NCBI GenBank assembly: GCA_025084515.1
Contig: JAJAGP010001493.1
Span: forward strand, 1 to 64,000
DNA: 64,000 nucleotides
From: Ancistrus triradiatus
Taxonomy: Eukaryota > Chordata > Actinopteri > Siluriformes > Loricariidae
Direction of reading: 5' to 3'
Shown here: positions 27,201-34,862 of the stretch, piece by piece
Layout of the letters: each line of letters begins with the position of its first letter
Position numbering within the stretch: the first letter of the stretch is position 1
Position numbers and translations under genes: made by a program
Notes under the pieces: generated by a model
Told to the model about the DNA's origin: nothing
Database searches by the model: none
What the model saw: only the letters and a program-made list of their open reading frames with translations

Positions 27201-30200
27201 CTGGCTTATTATGACCCATCCAGTACGTTAAAAGTTGTTTATAACTGGTCAATTACGGGGTCAGTACGTGTTGTTATGTTGAAAACATACAAACTGCAAA
27301 CAAGTAAACCTTATGTAAGTGGACAAACATAAGAAAATATTATACAGGAGAAAAATGACCTTACCTCAGAAGATCTCACAAGTCTTTGGATAACAGTGTA
27401 AAAGATTATGGAGCCTGAGCCTAAAATACTGAAGACACAAAACAAGCAAACTGTCATGCTTGGTACAGGAAATGTGGACAGAGAAAGACGTACATGCAAG
27501 TAAGGCTTTAATACAAAAAGATGTGGTGAATACAGGACACAGACAGGACAGTGTGAACAGAGAGGGACTAGGTGGCTAAGCTAACAGGCTATGCTTACAG
27601 AAACAGAGTGCTAACAGTAATAAGACACAGGACTGGGATGCACAGAGGCTAACAGACAAGACTACGTTAACAAACATAGGAACTAACAGGGAATGCTAAC
27701 ACAATACTATTACAATACAAAACAGCTAACATGAAACACTACAGCAGATGCAACCAAAAAGCTACCACTAACAGTTAACATGGAACACACAAGACAGGAG
27801 TCAAGTCAAGTCAAGTCAGATTTATTTATCTAGCGCTTTTTACAATGGAGCATTTTCTCAAAGCAACTTTAGGTTATCTCCTAATATCTACGTACAGTCC
27901 CAAATTGAGCAAGCCTATGGCGACACTAGCAATGAAAAACTCCCTAAGTGTTATGAGGAGGAAACCTTCAGAGGACCAAGACTCAAAAAGGGACTCAACC
28001 TCCTTGGGCGGCATAGATGATAAATCTAAGAATTAAACTAATTTATCTAACTAATAAGTCACGGGGTCATAGTTCAAATAAAATGTTAAATATGCACATC
28101 GGCATTAAGGAGTCCGATACACAGAGTACAAAAAACAGGAACCTGATCAGACAAACTGTAACAACAGCAACAGGATGACAGTCACAACAGGAGCCAAGAA
28201 CAGGAACCAACAAGCTGTAGATACCCCCAATAAAACTGAAATCGTTTTTCTCATTCCTTAATAATTCTCATTTCAAGTGTGTCAATGAGTCTCCAAATTC
28301 ATATAAGTAAAAAAAACTTGGAAGGATTATATCAGTGACATTATGTTGTATACCACAGCATCTGAGTGCATGTAGAGAACTGAAGTTTCATGTCGGTGCT
28401 TGTGTTGTTCCTGAAATAAGATCTTTGATTATGACTTGAAGCCTTTTTAAGGATTGTTTCGAGTCATCTATAAAAAAGTCTCAATACCACAGTCCATTTC
28501 TGAGTTGGTGTAATTGCTATTGTCAGTTTCATTTTAAGGCTTTGAGAGGGGCGGTCTGTAGTTGAATTACGATGCAGTCAGAAGGAAAAGAGTGTTTTTC
28601 TTCAGTATTCAAATATTATGAAAAAAGAAAGGAAATAAAATCTTTCGATAACATATATCCCGGGTTGGGCAGTATCCAAATACAATTATTTTTTGTATTA
28701 ATTCATTCATTCACTTTTTTATCCACTTAATCCTGAACAGAGCCAGTGCCTAGCCGGTAGCATAGGGCGCAAGATAGGAACAACTCTAGACAGGCTGCCA
28801 ATCCATCGTAGGGCATACACACTCGCACACCCATTCACATACTCACACACTAAGGGCACTTTAACATAATGAATGTACCTAAATCACGTCTCTGGACTGT
28901 GGTAGGAAACCGGAGTACCCCGAGAAAACCCATGCGGGAAGGACATGCAGACTCCACACAGAAAGAAACCAGACCACCCCAACTGGGATCGAACCCAGGA
29001 CCTTCTCGCTGTGCCACCCTTTTTGTATTCAGAATACAAAAATGTATTTGTCTTCAATCGAAAATATGCTCAAAAATGAAAGCATTCAGAATAGTTATTA
29101 ACTGATTGTTTTATATTAAGTGGACTGGACACTTTGTATAATTAAACTTCTTGGTTTCTTGGTCTGAGAACAGCCCACCAGCCAAAAATACCCAGACAAG
29201 AGCATTCTGTCACCAATGATGAATGACTAAAGCAAGTCTAACACAAACTGTGCAGCAACAGACAAGCTTCTGACTCCGACTTTACAGTGGACATTGAGTG
29301 GATAGGGTTTAAATACTCCAGCAGTACTGCTGTGTCTGATCCACTCATGCCAGCACAACACACACTAACACACCACCACCAAGCCAGTGTCATTGCAGTG
29401 TTGAGAATGATCCACCACCCAAATAGGACCTGATCTATGGTGGTCCTTTAGAGAAAGAGTGAAACAGAGTTAAAAACGTAATTGTAGAACTTCAAAGTCC
29501 ACCTATATGGTAGGTTGAGCTGATAAAATGAACAAAGAGTGAAGGAACAAGGAGGTGATTTCAGTGGTATGGCTGATCTGTGTATATAGTGGTGCTTGAA
29601 AGTTTGTGAACCCTTTAGAATTGTCTAGATTTCTGCATAAGTATGACCTAAAAACAGATTAACAGATCAGATTTTCACACAAGAAAAAATAATTTCCTCC
29701 ATTTGTACACAATCTAACTGTGGATTTGTGGAGTCCAAACTCTTTAGAGATGGTTTTGTAACCCTTTTCCTGCCTGATGAGCATCAACAACTCTTTTTCT
29801 GAGGTCCTCCCTTGTTCGTGCCATGATACACTTCCACAAACATGTGTTGTGAAGAGCAGACTTTGATAGATCCCTGTTCTTTAAATAAAACAGGGTGCCC
29901 ACTCACACCTGATTGTCATCCCATTGATTGAAAACACCTGACTCTAATTCCACCTTCAAACTGCTAATCCTAGAAGTTCACATACTTTTGCCACTCACTA
30001 ATATGTAATATTGGATCATTTTCCTCTTTAAATACATGACCAAGTATAATATTTTTGTCTCATTTGTTTAACTGAGTTCTCTTTATCTACTGTTAGGACT
30101 TGTGTGGAAATCTGATGATGTTTTAGCTAACATTTATGCAGAAATATAGAAAATTCTAAAGGGTTTCAAGCACCACTGTATGCTGGGTGGGTGTGTATTT

Positions 30201-31508
30201 TCTAATGAGGGAGAGATTCTCTCATTCTCCCCCTCACTAAACAACTGCTCTACGTAAATTTAAAAAATTTCTTTACTGTTTTCATTTGATAGGTCTATTG
30301 CCCACTTACGCAAGCACACCACCATGTATTCAAAGTCACTGCCCATTTAAAGCAAACACATTATCCTTCAATATATTTAAATCTTACAAAAAAGAATACA
30401 GCAGCGAATACAGAGCTACTGGTAGGTACCTGATAGCATTGGATGCTTTATTGAGTTCATTAAAGCCACGTTTGAAATATTTTACTGAAATTGCTTTAAG
30501 TTGCATTACAAAATGTTACACACTTTCAAGAATTTCTTAATATGACACTGCTCACATCCACATTGTAGATTAATATATTAATATGTTTTCTGTAGATGCA
30601 CCAGCCCTGGCAAGGCTCAATAAATATCTAACTAAAATAATGTTTAATTATGAAAGATGATTGCATCCGTATTATTTTACATTTACATTTACAGCATTTA
30701 GCAGATGCCCTTATCCAGAGCAACTTACAATTGATACAGTCTTACAATCCAAGTAATTGTGGGTTAAGGGTCTTGCTCAAGGACCCAACAGTGGCAGCTT
30801 GGCAGAGGTGGGATTTGAACCTTGGACCTTCTGGTCCATAGTCCAGTACCTTAACCGCTAGTCTACCACAGTCCCACTTTTTTATATAACCTATTTTGGA
30901 CCTACCACTTTTCTAAAAGAAAGAAAAGATCATTGTTTTATTCAAGTGTTTTATTCCACTGGGGATATAACTCAAGATCCCCTTAGTAAGAAACCCATTC
31001 AGTGTGTGAGGGCTGTGTCCTCGTGCAGCGTGTAGCCTATAGGAGCACAGTTACCCTAATTTATAAGCTCTTGTAGGAAAAAAATAAGAATGAAAATCAA
31101 CTTCCTTAGAAGACAGCCTTACCTCAGAAGGGCCGTGGTCATTTGAATCCACCGCACAGCTGAGTAAACCTTTGGAAGAAATTAAGGAAAGGGAAACCGA
31201 AATTACATGTATATCGACTCTCAAATAGCTGGATTAATTATTACTTCGCACACAATTTTCAACCATTCAACATACACAAAGGGGCATTAAGTTATTAAGC
31301 TGACATTTTGTGAATATGGTTAACTAATGTCAAACATTTACAAAAAGAACAAGTGCTGTTTTTCTTTGCCAGTAAATAAACAGCATAACGCAAACAAGGT
31401 CCTTAACTGCAAATATGAATCACGAAAAAAGTAACTACTCACAGATGACCAGTCTTCAGTCAGCACAGTGATATTGAGCTTTAAATAGTCTGGAGAAAAC
31501 ACATCCAT
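3041..31508 (-). CDS. tmem116: TMEM116-like seven-transmembrane protein (11 coding exons)
   Basis: A GPCR-like multipass membrane protein of the TMEM116/GPR157-like group; ligand and role are not well known. I placed 11 coding exons with GT/AG borders and agreeing phases: 31508-31443, 31169-31123, 27428-27365, 24895-24765, 20407-20303, 20175-20126, 18068-17985, exon 8 (14768-14633 or 9885-9750), exon 9 (12076-11932 or 7325-7181), 4363-4284 and 3223-3041. The sum is about 363 residues if one missing base in exon 4 is allowed. Seven hydrophobic segments are visible. Family-typical stretches include SILGSGSII (TM1), PLFLLSLTDLLLAL (TM2), ICYNL, ASFFYTLNYVW (TM3), KARSLYKR before TM6, and GSQGLLNCLVYGWTQ (TM7) followed by RDADTQTPLL. 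The start ATG has A at -3 and G at +4. Identity rests on remembered human TMEM116 motifs. The oddities are duplicated exons 8-9 and a frameshift in exon 4. Confidence 0.88.
4085..4168. repeat. Dispersed repeat shared with 47218-47302
   Basis: About 85 bases align by eye with 47218-47302: both have AACTAATGT, a run of AAGAAAA, AAACA and GGAAGA, then TTTAAACA followed by CCAG. The family is unnamed here. It lies in the last tmem116 intron. Confidence 0.45.
4284..4363 (-). CDS. tmem116: tmem116 exon 10
   Basis: 80 nt between a GGACAG acceptor and a GTAAGC donor. Read in the phase left by exon 9 it gives AILLATLILFKPEE and then GVTLYILQ, matching the end of TM6 and the start of TM7 in the family. 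Confidence 0.9.
4510..4620. repeat. Possible hAT-like terminal fragment
   Basis: CAGTGGTTCCCATCTTTTTC followed by a C-rich stretch resembles the ends of hAT/Charlie-type elements (CAGGGGTTCCCAACC). No partner terminus was located. Confidence 0.3.
4850..5170 (-). repeat. Degenerate dispersed repeat, DNA-transposon-like
   Basis: The sequence around 5020-5100 (TTAAGGTCAGAGCTCTGTGCA) resembles a common fish interspersed repeat. It is too decayed to classify and has no open frame. Confidence 0.3.
5232..5475 (+). repeat. tRNA-headed SINE, full head and tail
   Basis: It starts GGGCGGCACAGTGGCTCAGC with an A-box-like GTGGCTCAGCGGTTAGTGC, then a decayed B-box (AGTTCAATC). The family body follows (GTGTGGAGCTTGCATGTC, ACAGTCCAAAGACATG), ending in a GTGTGTATGAGTGTGTG tail. 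Confidence 0.7.
5476..5900 (+). mobile_element. Tc1/mariner family C fragment
   Basis: It matches the 3' transposase half of the family C element at 8914-9719: GCAGCATTAATGCAGA, AAAACCACATGCTGCACA, GAAGAATGGGACAAAATAAC and AGGCCTGAAATGTAGGAATGG. Frames are broken. The family B element at 5901 interrupts its right end. Confidence 0.65.
5901..6746 (+). mobile_element. Tc1/mariner family B, 3'-truncated copy
   Basis: It begins TACAGTGGGGCAAAAAAGTA, the family B terminus, and runs into transposase: a KDTRKKIVDLHQ-like helix-turn-helix start, then WSDETKIELFGKNST at 6697-6745 with the first catalytic Asp. It stops abruptly after ACTCAACTGGGG. The identical break occurs at about 11496 in the second block. 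Frameshifts make it non-coding. Confidence 0.8.
7181..7325 (-). CDS. tmem116: tmem116 exon 9, copy 1
   Basis: 145 nt, CCTAG acceptor and GTAAGT donor. It encodes VFMVKARSLYKRCITSHGF and continues through GDRQWDTLRVLEQRVVLYP into the start of TM6. It is uninterrupted and corresponds base for base, apart from scattered differences, to 11932-12076. Confidence 0.85.
7844..8031 (-). repeat. tRNA-headed SINE (CATTTAGCAGACGCC family), copy 1
   Basis: On the minus strand it runs from a GGTGGCCTAGCGGTTA A-box, through a damaged B-box, to a tail of TAAATGTAAATG units. The internal core GATAAGGGCGTCTGCTAAATG recurs at 26922, 30679, 38386 and 46401. Confidence 0.75.
8118..8913. mobile_element. Non-autonomous TIR element nested in Tc1-C, copy 1
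   Basis: The left end TAGAGTGGTACCTCGGTTCT is inverted at the right end (AGAACCAAGGTACCACTGTA). The interior has no transposase frame. It splits the Tc1-C transposase, so it is the younger insertion. Confidence 0.7.
9750..9885 (-). CDS. tmem116: tmem116 exon 8, copy 1
   Basis: 136 nt between an ACCTCCAG acceptor and a GTGAGC donor. It encodes CLLLHTSALYLNPFQSEV and then TVFLITFFFSLTGIV (TM5). It is open and equals 14633-14768 apart from scattered differences. Confidence 0.85.
9941..10092 (+). repeat. SINE fragment, copy 1
   Basis: It starts at GATTAAGGTACTGGACCATG, has an intact B-box GGTTCAAATCC, then the core with ATAAGAGCATCTGCTAA. The A-box end is lost. It is duplicated at 14824-14978 and sits directly upstream of the exon 8 acceptor. 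Confidence 0.65.
10632..11002 (-). mobile_element. Tc1/mariner family A, cut by assembly gap
   Basis: Begins TACAGTGGTGCTTGAAAGTT and continues to the gap. It corresponds to 15543-15913 of the complete copy. Confidence 0.85.
11003..11102. other. Assembly gap of exactly 100 Ns
   Basis: A run of N, the conventional placeholder for an unknown-size scaffold gap. Any frame spanning it is meaningless. The flanking sequences overlap in content. Confidence 0.99.
11103..11497 (+). mobile_element. Tc1/mariner family B remnant, copy 2
   Basis: The middle of family B transposase, starting at an NQLWEQL-type stretch after the gap and ending at the same ACTCAACTGGGG break as the copy at 6746. It is frameshifted. 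Confidence 0.8.
11932..12076 (-). CDS. tmem116: tmem116 exon 9, copy 2
   Basis: 145 nt with CCTAG acceptor; the donor here reads GTGAGT where copy 1 has GTAAGT. The reading frame is open and gives the same protein segment. If both copies were real, joining exon 9 to the next exon 8 would break the frame (phase 1 into phase 2). Confidence 0.88.
12610..12796 (-). repeat. tRNA-headed SINE, copy 2
   Basis: Equivalent of 7844-8031, nested in Tc1-C. Confidence 0.75.
12884..13763. mobile_element. Non-autonomous TIR element nested in Tc1-C, copy 2
   Basis: Equivalent of 8118-8913, but about 80 bases longer. The extra sequence is at roughly 13600-13680, including GCCGCGCGGCTCAACTC and GATGAGAACCG, and looks like native element sequence lost from copy 1. 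Confidence 0.7.
14633..14768 (-). CDS. tmem116: tmem116 exon 8, copy 2
   Basis: 136 nt with the same splice borders and protein as copy 1. This copy is contiguous with upstream exon 7, so it is the one continuous with the 5' part of the gene in the assembled order. Confidence 0.88.
14824..14978 (+). repeat. SINE fragment, copy 2
   Basis: Equivalent of 9941-10092, with B-box GGTTCAAATCC intact. Confidence 0.65.
15543..17035 (-). mobile_element. Tc1/mariner family A, full-length inactive copy
   Basis: Both termini are present: TACAGTGGTGCTTGAAAGTT and, inverted, TTCAAGCACCACTGTA, about 1.5 kb apart. Minus-strand transposase remains include an N-terminal KMARIKEISERTSEKE-like start near 16690, then GNSRPLLPPPQG, then LWTDETKIELFGLKEK near 16200 with the first catalytic Asp. 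Multiple frameshifts show it is dead. It lies in tmem116 intron 7. Confidence 0.9.
17036..17630. other. Intron 7 sequence, nothing recognised
   Basis: The stretch around 17060-17330 has a faint Tc1-like look (GGAAGTCCAAGAAAACTTTG), but no terminus or motif was confirmed. Confidence 0.3.
17634..17818 (-). repeat. Diverged tRNA-headed SINE
   Basis: ACATTTAGTCATTAAGCAGACCC and TTATCCAGAGTGACTTACAA match the SINE core. The A/B boxes on the minus strand are decayed. Confidence 0.6.
17985..18068 (-). CDS. tmem116: tmem116 exon 7
   Basis: 84 nt, TTGCAG acceptor and GTATGT donor. It encodes VLPVLLTVPVFISGNLLNCY (TM4) and then NITQPYR. Both phases agree with exons 6 and 8. Confidence 0.9.
18285..19275 (-). 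mobile_element. Tc1/mariner-like degenerate copy (fourth family)
   Basis: The minus strand reads like a decayed Tc1 transposase. An IAFGHAKGHSVKEVAEF-type helix-turn-helix lies near 19200. NVHIPVFQDINSCIHRAANV lies near 18530, where the second catalytic Asp motif is expected. The SPDLNP-type stretch near 18450 is scrambled. Stops and frameshifts are frequent. It lies in tmem116 intron 6. Confidence 0.6.
19475..19712 (-). repeat. tRNA-like SINE of the GGGCGGCA family, minus
   Basis: On the minus strand it begins GGGCAGCATGGTGGTACAGTGGTTAGTG, then has the B-box GGTTCAGTTCC and ends near ATTCATTCATTC. It matches 5232-5475. Confidence 0.65.
20126..20175 (-). CDS. tmem116: tmem116 exon 6
   Basis: 50 nt, CTTTTCAG acceptor and GTAAGC donor. 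It encodes HRTVENLCRGTAAVVS and joins exon 7 in phase 2, forming the start of TM4. Confidence 0.88.
20303..20407 (-). CDS. tmem116: tmem116 exon 5
   Basis: 105 nt, exactly 35 codons, with ATTCCAG acceptor and GTAAAT donor. It encodes TLFIASFFYTLNYVWVLYTG (TM3) and a following basic loop. It is among the best matches to TMEM116. Confidence 0.92.
20898..22676. mobile_element. TIR DNA transposon carrying a nested Tc1-B
   Basis: The left end CTAAGGCTGTGTCTGGAATG pairs imperfectly, inverted, with GAGTTCGGATGCAGCTTAAG at the right. Repeated AGTATGC motifs fill the inner ends (20918-21010, 22610-22640). The middle is replaced by the Tc1-B copy at 21135-22404. No own transposase was seen. Confidence 0.45.
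21135..22404 (+). mobile_element. Tc1/mariner family B, internally deleted
   Basis: Both termini are present (TACAGTGGGGCAAAAAAGTA; TTTTTTGCCCCACTGTA). The transposase N-terminus joins directly to a late GGNIMLWGC-like part near 21750, so the middle with the first catalytic Asp is deleted. The rest is frameshifted. Confidence 0.85.
22740..22930. repeat. Possible retroelement 3' tail
   Basis: GGTTTGTTAGAATAAACTGCC, then CTGTATCTGGCTTGTGTCTG and GTGTTACAGGG, resembles the end of teleost retroelements (poly(A) signal and CTGCATCTGG-like tail). Class not resolved. Confidence 0.3.
23282..24549 (-). mobile_element. Tc1/mariner family A with long transposase remnant
   Basis: Both termini are intact. 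The minus strand 24069-23626 keeps 147 codons of transposase: the second helix-turn-helix with RRTLNNNGVHGRAARRKP, and VLWMDETKVELFGLKEKPYL with the first catalytic Asp. The remainder (second Asp and Glu) is deleted, so it is non-functional. It lies in tmem116 intron 4. Confidence 0.9.
24765..24895 (-). CDS. tmem116: tmem116 exon 4, one base short
   Basis: TTACAG acceptor, GTAAAT donor, 131 nt where flanking phases require a multiple of 3. The first half reads VQPLFLLSLTDLLLALSCL (TM2) in the incoming frame. The end reads NDICYNLPHTLEQ only in the frame needed by exon 5. One base is therefore missing, probably between 24780 and 24835. This could be a sequencing error or a real lesion. Confidence 0.85.
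25030..25320. repeat. Short element with inverted ends
   Basis: GTGTGAAAT and TAGGTAATGTATAGAATGTG on the left recur inverted on the right (ACATTGCCTAGACATTCTATAC; ATTTCACACATTGCC). It looks like a MITE-type palindromic repeat with no coding capacity. Confidence 0.4.
25450..25705 (-). repeat. Diverged tRNA-like SINE, minus
   Basis: On the minus strand the B-box GGTTCGAATCC lies near 25685-25700, followed by the family body (GTGGAGTTTGTATGTTCTCC-like) and tail. Confidence 0.5.
26922..27108 (-). repeat. tRNA-headed SINE, well preserved
   Basis: The minus strand reads GACTGTGGTAGCCTAGTGG (A box), GGTTCAAAACC (B box), then CAAGACC and AAGGGCGTCTCC, ending in TGTAAATGTAAATGTA. Roughly 190 bases. 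In tmem116 intron 3. Confidence 0.8.
27365..27428 (-). CDS. tmem116: tmem116 exon 3
   Basis: 64 nt, CTTCAG acceptor and GTAAGG donor. It encodes ILGSGSIIFYTVIQRLVRSSE, the end of TM1 and first loop, ending in phase 0. Confidence 0.9.
27455..27800. repeat. Possible LTR fragment (GCTAACAG-rich)
   Basis: Repeated GCTAAC/CTAACAG words and a TTTAATAC stretch resemble teleost gypsy LTRs. It appears to resume at about 28130-28230 after the L2-like insertion at 27801. No LTR ends were defined. Confidence 0.3.
27801..28120 (-). mobile_element. L2-clade LINE 3' tail, minus
   Basis: It starts TCAAGTCAAGTCAAGTCAGA followed by TTTATTTATCTAGCGCTTTTTACAATGGAGC, the inverted 3' end of the LINE at 44488-46236. 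The tail body includes AACCTCCTTGGGCGGC. It is 5'-truncated with no reverse transcriptase. Confidence 0.7.
28705..29020 (-). repeat. tRNA-like SINE, minus
   Basis: B-box region GGTTCGATCCC on the minus strand near 28985-29000. The family body (ACAGTCCAGAGACGTG, CTGGAGTTGTTCCTATC-like) reaches an ATTCATTCATTC tail. Confidence 0.6.
29225..29585. repeat. Dispersed fish repeat
   Basis: The run TCTGATCCACTCATGCCAGC, CACACTAACACACCACCACC and GAATGATCCACCACCC is typical of a common interspersed repeat in fish genomes that I cannot name precisely. No coding frame. Confidence 0.5.
29587..30180 (-). mobile_element. Tc1/mariner family A, internally deleted
   Basis: Left terminus TAGTGGTGCTTGAAAG, right terminus CACCACTGTA. 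Only the start of the transposase (minus strand, N-terminal part) and the subterminal regions remain, about 600 of 1500 bases. In tmem116 intron 2. Confidence 0.85.
30679..30873 (-). repeat. tRNA-headed SINE, well preserved
   Basis: The minus strand carries GACTGTGGTAGACTAGCGG, GGTTCAAATCC, CTTGGATTGTAAGACTGTAT and a TGTAAATGTAAATGT tail. Nearly identical in layout to 26922-27108. Confidence 0.8.
31123..31169 (-). CDS. tmem116: tmem116 exon 2
   Basis: 47 nt, CCAAAG acceptor and GTAAGG donor. Phase 0 into phase 2. It encodes VYSAVRWIQMTTALL, the start of TM1. Confidence 0.88.
31443..31508 (-). CDS. tmem116: tmem116 exon 1 (start codon exon)
   Basis: 22 codons from ATG at 31508-31506 (context CAAGATGG) to a GTGAGT donor. 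It encodes MDVFSPDYLKLNITVLTEDW then SS, a short extracellular N-terminus with an NIT glycosylation sequon. The next ATG is two codons in, but this first one has the better context. Confidence 0.85.
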
Positions 31509-31871
31509 CTTGCAGTATAATCACTAAACCCAGTCCCAACTTCCCCGCACGCGCGAAACACAAAAATAGGTCAAGAACACAAAACTCTGCGCCACGCAAA
31601 GCAGGCTTGTTGAGCCACGCCCTCAGCAGTATAACCCCGCCCATGGAAACTCCAGATCATTTATACAGATGCATCATCACTGGACACCTGAGTTTGTTTT
31701 TGCACGTATTTAAGCAAAGTTTCAGGGTTATTCCAGTATTATTTCATATATTTACATATTGCCATGTCCGTGCAAAATAATTTAGTATTTTATAATTTAG
31801 TTTATTCGGAATTACTGCACAGCAGAGATTTTCTAAACGTTCATAATGACATACGTTTTAGGTCAAACCTA

Positions 31872-32000
31872 AAATTTCTATATGTTAAGCTTTTAATTTT
31901 CCTAACAACAAATAATTGGTCAGAAAATTAGAAAATGCTCTTCTGAGACCTGTGTCACTATTATATTGCAGCTGTGAGCTGTTGGGAGCTGGAAATATAG
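31872..32000 (-). repeat. Repeat shared with inverted end of 47117-47505
   Basis: TTAAGCTTTTAATTTTCCTAAC, TGGTCAGAAAATTAG and GAGCTGTTGGGAGCTG match the complement of the right end of the 47.1-47.5 kb repeat. Confidence 0.5.
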
Positions 32001-32139
32001 AAATTCACTGGCATAGTCTTCTGATACAATGATACAGCTATTTAAAAATAATTAAATTATTAATACATGTCTAGGTCAAAATCCTCCAAAATATCAAAAA
32101 TATCTTTTGTTTTGTTTTCCTCTTAGATTAGTCAATACT

Positions 32140-32335
32140 TGGTAGTCTGCCACAGTCCACCAGGCTCATGTTTGGCCTGGGCAGAGTCCAGATTTGAACC
32201 CTATAGAGAATATCTGGTCTTACATTAAACAGATATCGAACTGGGAAACATTTTTAATTACTTGTCAACTGTTTGAAGCCATTAAGTGGAAGAATCTTGG
32301 CTTGGCCCAATGCTTTTTTGTCCAGGAGTGTACAT
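32140..32335 (+). mobile_element. Tc1/mariner transposase 3' scrap
   Basis: The sequence decodes in shifting frames to a WAESRFEPYRE/MNPIENIWSYIK-like stretch, i.e. the SPDLNPIENIW region with the third catalytic Glu, then AMLFCPGVYI-like 3' sequence. Only about 200 bases survive. Confidence 0.55.
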
Positions 32336-32509
32336 ATATTACTGCCAGTATTATTAGATCTCCTGCTAGCAATATGTCTTCAAATTGTCAGGGAAATTCA
32401 ATTCAAAATACAAAAAAAGGATAAACGATAACTAGAAATAAATCCTATTCCACCGCTAGAGAAGCAGCAAGAATAAAATGGTTTACTGACAAGTCAAACC
32501 TAGCCAATG

Positions 32510-32720
32510 ATCTGTGATGGTTTCAAAAGCACAGCTCCAGAGATTCCTTGTTCTACCCCGACCTTGGAAACTGCTTTTGTGGAGTTTGCATTGCATCCCC
32601 ATGTCTGTGTAGGTTTATGGTCGCTCTAAATTGGCCCAGTGTGAATGTATATGATTACTATGGATGCTTTGCTCCTGTTATGAATAGCCCCTGATGCTGA
32701 AGCAACATTAAATAAACAAA
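32510..32720 (+). repeat. Diverged SINE-like remnant
   Basis: CACAGCTCCAGAGATTCCTT, TGGAGTTTGCATTGCATCCC and CTAAATTGGCCCAGTGTGAAT follow the order of the GGGCGGCA SINE body. Confidence 0.4.
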
Positions 32721-33284
32721 CAAACCAATATCTCGAATTCTGACCCAAGCACATTTTTTAAATATTACATCACTGTGTCTAACTCCAGAAGGAGGTGCAC
32801 TATAATTCTGGAAGGTCATAAGTTCCTAACCTCCCTTCAGGTCGTCTTGTACATCGATCTAATTTGTTTCCAGAAGTATATCAAGGCTACATCTATTGCT
32901 ACACCATTGTGTTCTCTGCCATGCGGACTTCACTACCTTTGTACTTATTTGATTACGCATTCACAATACATCCACAGTTAAGGGAAACAAAATGTAATAA
33001 AATAATAATAATCAATCACACTTACTCATCAGAATGATCATATTTGAAAAATCCCACATAGTCCCATGTTTTTTTCTTCAGATGCTCTTTACACCATTCA
33101 CATATCATTGTTTTCTTAATTATTAAAGTGTTTTAAAAATCACAGGGCTAAACAACTGGTTATACAAAATAGATGTATCAATCAGCTTAAAAATATATTA
33201 CAATATATGCAAATTAAGTGCATTATCATTGTTGTTATGGATGTTTTCATTTACCCTTTCGAATTTGACCTCACCAGACATGGA

Positions 33285-33555
33285 CCTGGAATGTCATTTG
33301 TTTTTGGATTTCCACAAGGAATATTTAGACTGGTTTTCTCTAAATCACATGACTGGATCTTAAGACGAAAAACACCACGGAAGTAGTTAACATTTCACCT
33401 GGTTTCACTTTTGTTCTTGACAGACAAGATGTTAAGAAATGTCCACCTGTCCAATAGAAATTCCAAATGAAACACGGAAATGATTTAATTTAAATGACTG
33501 AATCTGTAGAATTTACATTTAAAAATTCCAGTACCAGTGGATTATCTCATAACCC
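33285..33555. repeat. Intergenic duplicate, pairs with 36690-36945
   Basis: The two share GATTTTCCACAAGGAATATTTA-like sequence, CTTGACAGACAAGATGTTAAG, AGAAATTCCAAATG and AAATGACTGAATCT in the same order and orientation. No coding frame is conserved. Confidence 0.65.
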
Positions 33556-33599
33556 ATAACGTCATGTCCTTATGTGGGGACGCGAGGTTTCAGGAGGTT

Positions 33600-33975
33600 A
33601 AAAACACTTTCTCAAATAAAAATTGGAAGGGATTCACATATTTTCTCCCTACAGTGCCTAATATCATTAAACGATTCAAGGAATTTGAAGGTATCTAGGA
33701 TGGACCATCACACTGTGGAAACGTATTGTTGTCCGACCAGTCAGACCAGACATTGCGTGCTACGGACCAAAGATAAAAAGAACCATCCAGAGTGTTATCA
33801 GCAACAAACCAAAAAGCCAGGGTCTGTCGTGATATGGGGTTGGGTCAGTGCTCATGGCAAAGATCATGTACACTTCTGTCATGCAGCATTAATGCAGAAA
33901 AGCACAAGGTACAAGCAAACTGCACACATTACAGAGGCAAAACGTCTTCTAAGTGTTTTGGAATGTGTAAATGTA
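33600..33975 (+). mobile_element. Tc1/mariner family C fragment
   Basis: It matches family C in order: ATATCATTAAACGATTCAAGG, GGACCATCACACTGTGGAAA, GGTCTGTCGTGATATGGGGT and GCATTAATGCAGAAAAG, with internal deletions. Confidence 0.65.
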
Positions 33976-33999
33976 AGAAACACCACATTATTTTTTTAA

Positions 34000-34120
34000 T
34001 ACTCGCTTTTCATACTCGCTTAATCCAATTTAGGGCCGTGGTGGGCCAGGGCCTAACCAGCACCTGGACAGGGAACCAGTCCACCACAGTGCACATACAC
34101 ACTCACAAACATAATGTAGC
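34000..34120 (-). repeat. SINE tail fragment
   Basis: TACTCGCTTAATCC, AACCAGCACCTGGACAGGG and CACACTCACAAAC follow the minus-strand tail of the GGGCGGCA SINE family. Confidence 0.4.
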
Positions 34121-34419
34121 CCATGGCAGAAATATGGCATGACAGAAAAATGAACAGAGAAAAGAAAAAAAGAGATGACGTGCCAAAATACTGTCTCTAA
34201 TGGTCACAAATATACTTTTTAAAATTTCTTTTGACTGTCTTTTCTCTTTCTCTTCTCAATTGTGATGTAGTAAGACCTGTCAGGTTTGAAAGTCCTACAT
34301 TTACCAACAGATCTCAACTCTGACCTGAGGGCATTAATGAGGAGTTGACCATGAATTATGCAAATGGAAATGGATTCAACCAAATACCAGCATCAACCAG
34401 CAAAGCGATGGTAGCACAC

Positions 34420-34862
34420 ATTCGTATCCTGCTTCTGTCAAGGTGAGATTAGTTTGTCGGTCAGACTGTAAGGTGGGTCTGCAGGGCGTGAGGCAATCCC
34501 TCACTGAAAGACAAGGACATCCTGTTTCACTGGGAATGAGTTTCCAATTTATGTCTCTTTTCCACTGGGCAGACGTTCCTGGTTCATTTCTGTGTCCAAG
34601 GCATTGACTCTTCTGCTGCTCGTGCCAGTCGAGTCCATTTCCATCTCTGTGTCTGATGGCTGATTCTTTGGGTCTTTGAGTCTTGGTCCTCCCAAGGTTT
34701 CTTCCTATAACACTCAGGGAGTTTTTCCTTGCCACTGTCGCCCTAATCTTGCTCAATTTGGGATTGGACGTAGTTATTAGGAGATAATCTAAACTTGTAA
34801 AGTTGCTTTGAGACAATGCTCCATTGTAAAAAGCGCTATATAAATAAATCTGACTTGACTTG
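34420..34862 (+). mobile_element. L2-clade LINE 3' tail, plus
   Basis: It ends AAGCGCTATATAAATAAATC with repeated TGACTT, the 3' end seen at 46236. The preceding tail includes TTTTTCCTTGCCACTGTCGC. An apparent 179-codon minus-strand frame here is the tail in reverse, not a gene. Confidence 0.75.
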